DNA of 64,000 nucleotides from Anaerolineae bacterium (GTDB taxonomy: Bacteria > Chloroflexota > Anaerolineae > Promineifilales > Promineifilaceae): assembly GCA_023384415.1 (NCBI GenBank), contig JAHDWJ010000001.1, positions 270,799-334,798 of the forward strand, given 5' to 3'. The stretch's first letter is position 1, and each line of letters opens with the position of its first letter. Below, in pieces: positions 58,752 to 64,000 of this stretch. Both the position numbers and the translations under genes were made by a program. Under the pieces are notes generated by a model. That model searched no databases. It was not told the origin of the DNA and saw only the letters and a list, made by a program, of their open reading frames with translations.

Positions 58752-59560
58752 TCCTCAGTCGGCTGGCCTTCGTCTGGCTCTGGCGCGGCCGCGAACAAAG
58801 CCGCTTCCTGGCGTAGACGGTGCAGGAAATCTACAGATTTAAGCTGCCGCTCCAGATGGTAACGCAGATAAAAGTGCATGATGGTTTCTAACTCGGTGTG
58901 TAAAGAACGTTTGAGGTTGAGAGCCTGGGCCGTTTTCCAATCACGGGTTTGTAAGTGACGTAACACTTTGACCGCGGCCGCGCTAATCGGTTTCGCTTTA
59001 CGATCAAACGGCTGGCAGTTGGGACAGAGAATCCCCCCCAGTTCCGCGCTAAAAAATTGATCCTGCTCGGCCACAGGCGTCTCACAGCGCACACAATGGA
59101 ATAACTGAGGTTGGAAACCAACCAGGGTAAGCAAGCGCAGCTCATAGTAGCGGGCCGCCCCTAAAATATTGTGGGTGGTAGCAAACCAGGAGAGCGCGGC
59201 CGCGAGCAAATCATATAATCGAGAGTTGCGCTCCTCATCCGGGGTAAACTGATCCAACAATTCCACCCCATACGCAGCATACGTCGTCCGCACCAAATCT
59301 TCCCGCAAGGCACGGTACGCCTGAACCATCTCCGCCTGGGTAATAATGGGCAAATCTCGCCCCTCAGCCAGCAAAAATTGAGTCCGCATAAACAACTCTA
59401 CGTGACCCGTCTTGCGGCTTTGTGGCTTCCGCGCTCCCTTAGCCACCGCCCGCAGCTTGCCAAACTCCCGGCAATACAGCGTCAGCAGCCGATCCGCCTC
59501 CCCAAAATCAGTGCGGCGCAGCACAATCGCTTCAGTACGGAATGTTCTCTCGCGGCTCAT
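58748..59560 (-). CDS. recO: DNA repair protein RecO
   Basis: A 270-residue protein: N-terminal OB fold (TEAIVLRRTDFGEADRLLTL, GKLRAVAKGARKPQS), helical core, and a zinc site with CVRCETP and CPNC cysteines. RecO loads RecA on single-stranded DNA with RecR. It overlaps the DUF2344 gene by 4 nt. Its leader carries an AACTAGAAACTAGAAAC repeat similar to the one before the antiporter at 34179. Confidence 0.9.
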   Translation of the reverse strand: MSRERTFRTEAIVLRRTDFGEADRLLTLYCREFGKLRAVAKGARKPQSRKTGHVELFMRTQFLLAEGRDLPIITQAEMVQAYRALREDLVRTTYAAYGVELLDQFTPDEERNSRLYDLLAAALSWFATTHNILGAARYYELRLLTLVGFQPQLFHCVRCETPVAEQDQFFSAELGGILCPNCQPFDRKAKPISAAAVKVLRHLQTRDWKTAQALNLKRSLHTELETIMHFYLRYHLERQLKSVDFLHRLRQEAALFAAAPEPDEGQPTED

Positions 59561-59704
59561 TTAGTTTCTAGTTTCTAGTTTCGAGCATTTTGATGCCTGA
59601 TGTGGGCCACGGCGCATGGATAACGTCTGGGGAACTCAAAAGGGACCTTTTCATCCGTGTCCCTTCCACCCGTGGTTACGTCCAGTCTGTTATCTGCCCT
59701 AACT

Positions 59705-59745
59705 AAAGGCGGGTTGTGCCCAGTCACCTGAACACAACCCGCTTT
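59705..59745 (-). terminator. Hairpin downstream of tRNA-Arg
   Basis: GCGGGTTGTG (59709-59718) and CACAACCCGC (59733-59742), a 10-bp stem flanked by AAA/TTT. It is 17 nt past the tRNA on its strand; a short T-stretch follows. Confidence 0.6.
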
Positions 59746-59758
59746 ACACTCTTGCCAA

Positions 59759-59830
59759 TGCCCTCGCCGCGACTCGAACGCGGGCTCCTGGCTTCGGAGG
59801 CCAGTGCTCTATCCACTGAGCTACGAGGGC
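59759..59830 (-). tRNA. tRNA-Arg (anticodon CCG)
   Basis: On the minus strand a complete cloverleaf: acceptor GCCCTCG with CGAGGGC, D-arm AGCTCAGTGGATAGAGC, anticodon stem CTGGC/GCCAG with loop CTCCGAA (anticodon CCG, reading CGG codons), and T-arm GCGGC/GCCGC-type with GTTCGAGTC. The CCA end is not encoded. Confidence 0.95.
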
Positions 59831-59914
59831 TTACGTGGCTAAAATTCTCCCATAGGCTGGGGCAGATGTCAAATGGGGGAATGAATCATTAATGGGTGAA
59901 TAGTTAGGGGGAAA

Positions 59915-61420
59915 CTAACTGTTCACTCGATCATAAAGTTCGGTTAAATGGCGCAAATCATCAGCCAATCCCCATTGCAAATGCTCTGCCTGGAAGCGCC
60001 ACTGCCAGTTGCCCCCCGGGCGGCCAGGGTAATTCATCCGCCCTGCACCGCCAACCCGCAGCACATCTTGCAGGGGCACAACGGCCATATCAGCTACCGA
60101 AGCCAGGGCCAGCCGGATCATATCCCAGGCCGGATCATTCCCGTCGCTGTGGGCATATTGGCTCAGGTGCTGCCGCTCAACGGCATGGGCACTCTCATAC
60201 CAGCCGACGGTGGTGTCATTGTCATGGGTGCCGGTGTAGACCACGCAGTTCTGGCCAAAGGTATGGGGGAGAAAATTGCTGTTTCGCTCCCCGCCAAAGC
60301 CAAATTGGAGAATTTTCATGCCCGGAAAATCAAACCGATCCCGCAGGGCGACAACTTCCGGGGTGATGACCCCTAAATCTTCGGCGATGATGGGCAGCTC
60401 CCCCAACTGGCGAAACAGAGCCGTAAACAGGGCGGCATCTGGCCCTTTGACCCAACGACCATTGATGGCTGTAGGTTCAGTCGCGGGGATTTCCCAATAC
60501 GCTTCAAACCCGCGGAAATGATCAATACGAACAATATCTACCTGGGTGAAGGTGGCCCGCATCCGGGCAGCCCACCAGGCATAATCACTCTCAGCCAATT
60601 TATCCCAGCGGTATAGTGGATTGCCCCACCGTTGGCCGGTGACACTGAAATAATCTGGGGGGACACCGGCGATAAATTGGGGGGAGCTGTCTTCGTTGAG
60701 CCAAAACAGGTGAGGGTTAGCCCATACATCGGCACTATCCATAGCCACAAAGATAGGCACATCGCCGACAATCCGAATGCCCCGCTGATTGGCATATTGT
60801 TTGAGGTCGAGCCATTGGCGGAAGAAGAGGTATTGTAAGAACTGGGTGGTACGGATTTCGTCGGCTAACTGGGTGCGCCACTGCTGGAGCGCGGCCGCGT
60901 CCCGGGTGCGTATCTCATCAGGCCAGAGGTGCCACATCCCCCCCTCATGGCTGGCAAAATATTGCTTCAACGCCATAAACAAGGCAAAATCATCCAGCCA
61001 CCCCCGATTTTCCCAGGCAAACCGGGCCACCGCCCCCCGCTGCGCTTCACTGCCATATTGTTGAAAATGGGCAAACGCCTGACGAAACAGGTCATTCTTA
61101 TAATCAATCACCCAGCCATAATCCACCTTATCCGGGGGAAAATCAGGCACCTGATCCAGGGCTGAACCGGGCAAAAACCCATCTTGAACCAACCGCTCTG
61201 GGCTGATCAGCAATGGATTACCGGCAAAAGCGGAAAACGATTGGTACGGGGAATCTCCATATCCGGTTGGTCCCAGGGGCAAAATTTGCCACAGCGATTG
61301 TTTACTCTGGACCAAAAAATCTACAAAACGGTAAGCCGATTGGCCCAAATCACCAATCCCATACCGCCCTGGCAACGATGTGGGGTGCAAAAGCACGCCC
61401 GCAGCACGAGAAAAACGCAT
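59915..61420 (-). CDS. malQ: 4-alpha-glucanotransferase (amylomaltase)
   Basis: A 501-residue GH77 enzyme. Motifs: LPGRYGIGDLG near 15, GDVPIFVAMDSADVW near 213-227, DIVRIDHFRGFEAYW (nucleophile Asp) near 295 and EDLGVITPEV (acid/base Glu) near 345, with YTGTHDNDT near 395. It disproportionates maltodextrins, moving glucan chains, as part of glycogen turnover. It lies 131 nt downstream of glgA on the same strand, most likely co-transcribed. Confidence 0.93.
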   Translation of the reverse strand: MRFSRAAGVLLHPTSLPGRYGIGDLGQSAYRFVDFLVQSKQSLWQILPLGPTGYGDSPYQSFSAFAGNPLLISPERLVQDGFLPGSALDQVPDFPPDKVDYGWVIDYKNDLFRQAFAHFQQYGSEAQRGAVARFAWENRGWLDDFALFMALKQYFASHEGGMWHLWPDEIRTRDAAALQQWRTQLADEIRTTQFLQYLFFRQWLDLKQYANQRGIRIVGDVPIFVAMDSADVWANPHLFWLNEDSSPQFIAGVPPDYFSVTGQRWGNPLYRWDKLAESDYAWWAARMRATFTQVDIVRIDHFRGFEAYWEIPATEPTAINGRWVKGPDAALFTALFRQLGELPIIAEDLGVITPEVVALRDRFDFPGMKILQFGFGGERNSNFLPHTFGQNCVVYTGTHDNDTTVGWYESAHAVERQHLSQYAHSDGNDPAWDMIRLALASVADMAVVPLQDVLRVGGAGRMNYPGRPGGNWQWRFQAEHLQWGLADDLRHLTELYDRVNS

Positions 61421-61551
61421 AAAAAAACCTCAATGCGGAACTTTAGCAAAAATTAACTTCACCAGTGGCCCTAACCAATACACGAATACACTAATACACC
61501 AATAACCAATGCCCAAATCAAAAACCCGCCAGGCTCTATCTCAACAAACAA

Positions 61552-62988
61552 TTATCCCCCAACCGCCTTCTCATACAACCGCTCATACCCCTTGGCTGAC
61601 CGTTCCCAAGAGAAATCCTGGCCCATAGCTGTCTGCTGCATGTGACGCCAATGGGGTTGGTTGTGGTAATAGACCCACATCGCCCGACGCAGCCCTTCCC
61701 AAAAAGCATCGGCGGTATGCTCCGTAAATAGGAAACCGGTTTGCCCATCCCAGATGGTATCAGCCAGGCCACCGGTGGCTTTGGCGACAGGAATGGTGCC
61801 ATAACGCATGGCGATCAGCTGCCCCAGGCCGCACGGCTCGAAGCGGGAAGGCATAATGAAGATATCACTGCCGCCATAAATGAGCGGGGCCAGGTTGGCA
61901 TTGTAGGCCAGCACGGCCCGCATTTTTTGGTGATGATACCCGGCCAGGTGGGCCAACATCCGCTCATACTCATCTGCCCCAGTGCCTAAAACCACAAATT
62001 GGGCCTCACCAGCGTAATTGTTGAGCAGCCGATGGATGGTGTCCCCCGTGATGTCTAACCCTTTCTGATAATCCAGCCGGGTGACCATGGCGACGATGGG
62101 AATATCGGGACGGTCTGGCAGACCTAAAGCGGCCTGGAGCGCTTGTTTGACCTTTTGTTTGCCCTCTAAATGGGCAGCGTCGTAATGGTGAGGCAGCCGT
62201 TTGTCGGTAGCCGGGTCCCATTCCTCGGTGTCAATGCCATTGAGGATGCCAAACAGGTCTGGGGCACGGTAGCGCAGCATCCCATCAAGATGCGCTCCCC
62301 CAGCCGGTGTCATTATTTCACGGGCGTAGGTGGGGCTGACGGTGTTGATGAGGGTGGCGTGGTGAATGCCCCGGGCCATGAAGTTGACCTGGTTGTACCC
62401 TTCTTCTTGCAAGGGGTAACTCTGAATTTGGAGATAGTTGAGGATGTCCCAACTGGTTAGCCCCTGGTGGGCCAGGTTGTGAATGCTGAATAAAGTGGGG
62501 ATATTGCTCAGACGGTGGTCGTAACGGCCAGTTGTTGCCAGCCAGGTGATGGCCGGGGCGGTGTGCCAATCGTTGGCATGAACAATATCGGGCCGCCAGT
62601 TAAGAATGGTCATCAGTTCCAGGGCTGCCCGGCTGTAGAAGGCAAACCGGTAGGCATCATCCTGGTAGCCATATACTTCGGGCCGGCCGAGCAGGTTTCG
62701 TTCGGCGATGAAGTAGATAGGGACATCACTATTGGGTAAGCGGCCGCGAAACACCCCATTGATCAACACCCCACCCCGCATAGGGACGTGCATGTGGCCG
62801 GGCATCGCTTCCACCCCAGAATAACCCGCCTCAATGTTGGCATAGGCGGGCATCACCACCCGCACATCATGCCCTAACGCCTGCAACGCTTTGGGCAAAG
62901 AGCCGCCTACATCCCCCAGCCCCCCACGCTTGGCAAAAGGGGCCACTTCAGCCGATAGAAATAGAATACGTAAAGAGTTATTATTCAT
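61552..62988 (-). CDS. glgA: Glycogen synthase (ADP-glucose type, GT5)
   Basis: A 478-residue glycosyltransferase. The N-terminal donor loop is AKRGGLGDVGGSLPKAL (classic KxGGL is RGGL here), with HANDWHTA near 137-144; the C-terminal MPSRFEPCGLGQLIAMRYGTIP is the E-x7-E motif site. It adds glucose from ADP-glucose to glycogen. With malQ downstream it forms a glycogen pair; no glgC or glgB is in the window. Confidence 0.93.
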   Translation of the reverse strand: MNNNSLRILFLSAEVAPFAKRGGLGDVGGSLPKALQALGHDVRVVMPAYANIEAGYSGVEAMPGHMHVPMRGGVLINGVFRGRLPNSDVPIYFIAERNLLGRPEVYGYQDDAYRFAFYSRAALELMTILNWRPDIVHANDWHTAPAITWLATTGRYDHRLSNIPTLFSIHNLAHQGLTSWDILNYLQIQSYPLQEEGYNQVNFMARGIHHATLINTVSPTYAREIMTPAGGAHLDGMLRYRAPDLFGILNGIDTEEWDPATDKRLPHHYDAAHLEGKQKVKQALQAALGLPDRPDIPIVAMVTRLDYQKGLDITGDTIHRLLNNYAGEAQFVVLGTGADEYERMLAHLAGYHHQKMRAVLAYNANLAPLIYGGSDIFIMPSRFEPCGLGQLIAMRYGTIPVAKATGGLADTIWDGQTGFLFTEHTADAFWEGLRRAMWVYYHNQPHWRHMQQTAMGQDFSWERSAKGYERLYEKAVGG

Positions 62989-63088
62989 GGCACGACCGCT
63001 TATCGTTGTCTGCTCACTGGCTGCTAATTATGAAGTGTAGTTATAGCGGGAAATGGGTGTAAATACAAACCAACTCCAGGTGACAGGC

Positions 63089-63116
63089 AAAAAAAAACCC
63101 TGGTAAACCAGGGTTT
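63089..63116 (-). terminator. Intrinsic terminator of the 63176-63475 gene
   Basis: AAACCCTGG (63095-63103), TAAA loop, CCAGGGTTT (63108-63116), and nine A residues at 63089-63097 that give a T-run on the minus strand. A textbook terminator. Confidence 0.9.
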
Positions 63117-63175
63117 CTAAAAATTCAGGTTAATTTGGGTAGTTCGTAACTTCTTGCACAGTTTCAGAGCATATT

Positions 63176-63475
63176 TTAGACAAATTCAACAAAACCTAAA
63201 CTATCATCTTCTGCGGGTAAGGCCGCGATCCTAATTTGAGCGTCTGGGTGATTGTCACCGCGGACCAGGAGAATCTCTTGATTATTCCATTGATCCCATA
63301 GATCACCCTTGATGAGGCGGAAACTACGCATGGCCCCACTCATACCCATAGCGCCACCTGGTTCAATGTTGTAACCATTAAGGGCTATATGGGCAAATGG
63401 TTTTTTCCCATTTGTTCGGTGAACAAGCACCTGAATTTCATTCTTGTGAGACACAGTGAGTTCCCTCTTTTTCAC
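63176..63475 (-). CDS. Hypothetical beta-rich protein
   Basis: A 99-residue protein of strand-forming segments (EIQVLVHRTNGKKPFAHIAL, NIEPGGAMGMSGAM, EILLVRGDNHPDAQIRIAAL) with no signal or membrane helix. Not recognised. It has its own terminator, and a promoter must lie in the 265 nt between it and the divergent kinase. Function unknown. Confidence 0.65.
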   Translation of the reverse strand: MKKRELTVSHKNEIQVLVHRTNGKKPFAHIALNGYNIEPGGAMGMSGAMRSFRLIKGDLWDQWNNQEILLVRGDNHPDAQIRIAALPAEDDSLGFVEFV

Positions 63476-63637
63476 TCCCAGCTAACGATAATGACATTAT
63501 AGATGTTTTCGGAGTAGGTTACAAGAGCAATGAACCTAGTGTACCAGCGTGACCTTACAAATAGTGTTTCGATACGTAGAGTTAAGGGCGTTTACGTGTA
63601 TAATCACGGGCGATTGGCTGTTGACATGTAATCGTTC

Positions 63638-63694
63638 AGCCTTCCGCAGGTTTGCACCACTGGTCAACATCGGCACAGAAACCTGCGGAAGGCT
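63638..63694 (+). repeat. Large inverted repeat upstream of the second kinase
   Basis: AGCCTTCCGCAGGTTT (63638-63653) pairs perfectly over 16 bp with AAACCTGCGGAAGGCT (63679-63694); 25-nt loop; TTATTTT follows. It lies 46 nt before the kinase ATG, so it would act as a leader hairpin, attenuator or transcription barrier, not as the terminator of a known gene. Confidence 0.7.
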
Positions 63695-63740
63695 TATTTT
63701 CTCAGAAGATTGAACGCTTGCATTGATGTTGAGGAGTGTG

Positions 63741-64000
63741 ATGATTCCAGAGACCATTGGTCGGTATCTCATCCGGGAAGAGATGGGGCGAGGGGGGATG
63801 GCGACGGTTTTCCGGGCGTTTGATCCCCGCTTTAAGCGTGAGGTGGCGATCAAGGTGCTGCCACGCCAGTTTATGCACGACCCCACTTTCCGCGCCCGCT
63901 TTGAGCGAGAGGCGCAGACGATTGCTGCCCTGGAGCATCCGGCAATTGTGCCGGTGTATGATTTTGGTGAAGATGATGAGATGCCCTATCTGGTGATGCG
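63741..64000 (+). CDS. Ser/Thr protein kinase, N-terminal fragment (cut by window edge)
   Basis: The first 86 residues of a PknB-type kinase: [21 protein letters not shown] (glycine loop), VAIKVLP (ATP-site Lys), [13 protein letters not shown] helix with the paired Glu, [11 protein letters not shown] and YLVM hinge. GAGGAG 5-10 nt upstream sets the ATG at 63741. The remainder is beyond the window. Second kinase of this type after the one at 18028. Confidence 0.9.
   Translation, partial: MIPETIGRYLIREEMGRGGMATVFRAFDPRFKREVAIKVLPRQFMHDPTFRARFEREAQTIAALEHPAIVPVYDFGEDDEMPYLVM

Noticed and set aside
1..64000. Search for a CRISPR array
   Set aside because: The only short tandem arrays are the 55-bp ACGGCCGT units, which have no unique spacers between constant repeats.

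Overview
The window is about 64 kb of a bacterial chromosome, most likely from a member of the Chloroflexota (Anaerolineae in the broad sense). This rests on gene content rather than a marker gene: a TupABC tungstate importer plus a tungsten aldehyde:ferredoxin oxidoreductase, membrane Ser/Thr kinases with NBR1-like ectodomains, Uma2, DUF2283 and PIN modules, a geranylgeranyl reductase-type flavoprotein, and many low-complexity dispersed repeats. No rRNA gene, CRISPR array or insertion sequence was seen. There is one tRNA (Arg, anticodon CCG).

Layout. 0-2.2 kb: tupABC and a ModE-type regulator, with a ModE-box-like operator over the tupA promoter. 2.5-11.1 kb: cupredoxin lipoprotein, large VWA protein, a DCC-family protein with an in-frame TGA exactly at its redox Cys (selenoprotein candidate), a histidine kinase lacking its phospho-acceptor His, an aminotransferase, a small membrane protein and a rhomboid protease. 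11.2-22.1 kb: CoA-transferase, flavin reductase, Uma2, tungsten AOR, Ser/Thr kinase, degenerate tyrosine recombinase, enoyl-CoA hydratase. 22.3-30.2 kb: a 2,609-residue RHS/YD protein with LysM and an unrecognised C-terminus. 30.2-33.8 kb: tandem repeats, a strong terminator and a toxin-antitoxin island (two DUF4258-like/DUF2283 pairs, VapBC, HepT-MntA) strewn with a shared intergenic repeat. 34.2-44.1 kb: two CPA2 antiporters, MFS exporter, TetR regulator and small genes. 44.3-49.5 kb: dnaE with a 429-residue LAGLIDADG intein. 49.7-64 kb: M15 peptidase, DUF2877, GAF protein, SppA, NadE, phosphodiester glycosidase-like lipoprotein, DUF2344, RecO, tRNA-Arg, MalQ, GlgA and the start of a second Ser/Thr kinase.

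Genome-scale signals. The 8-mer GCGGCCGC occurs about 95 times by eye, where a few are expected. It is missing from about 21.9-31.0 kb, and there a sibling palindrome, ACGGCCGT, appears 14 times. Several dispersed repeat families sit in gene leaders and also inside reading frames (dnaE, sppA, DUF2877). All annotation comes from reading the sequence; no database search was possible.
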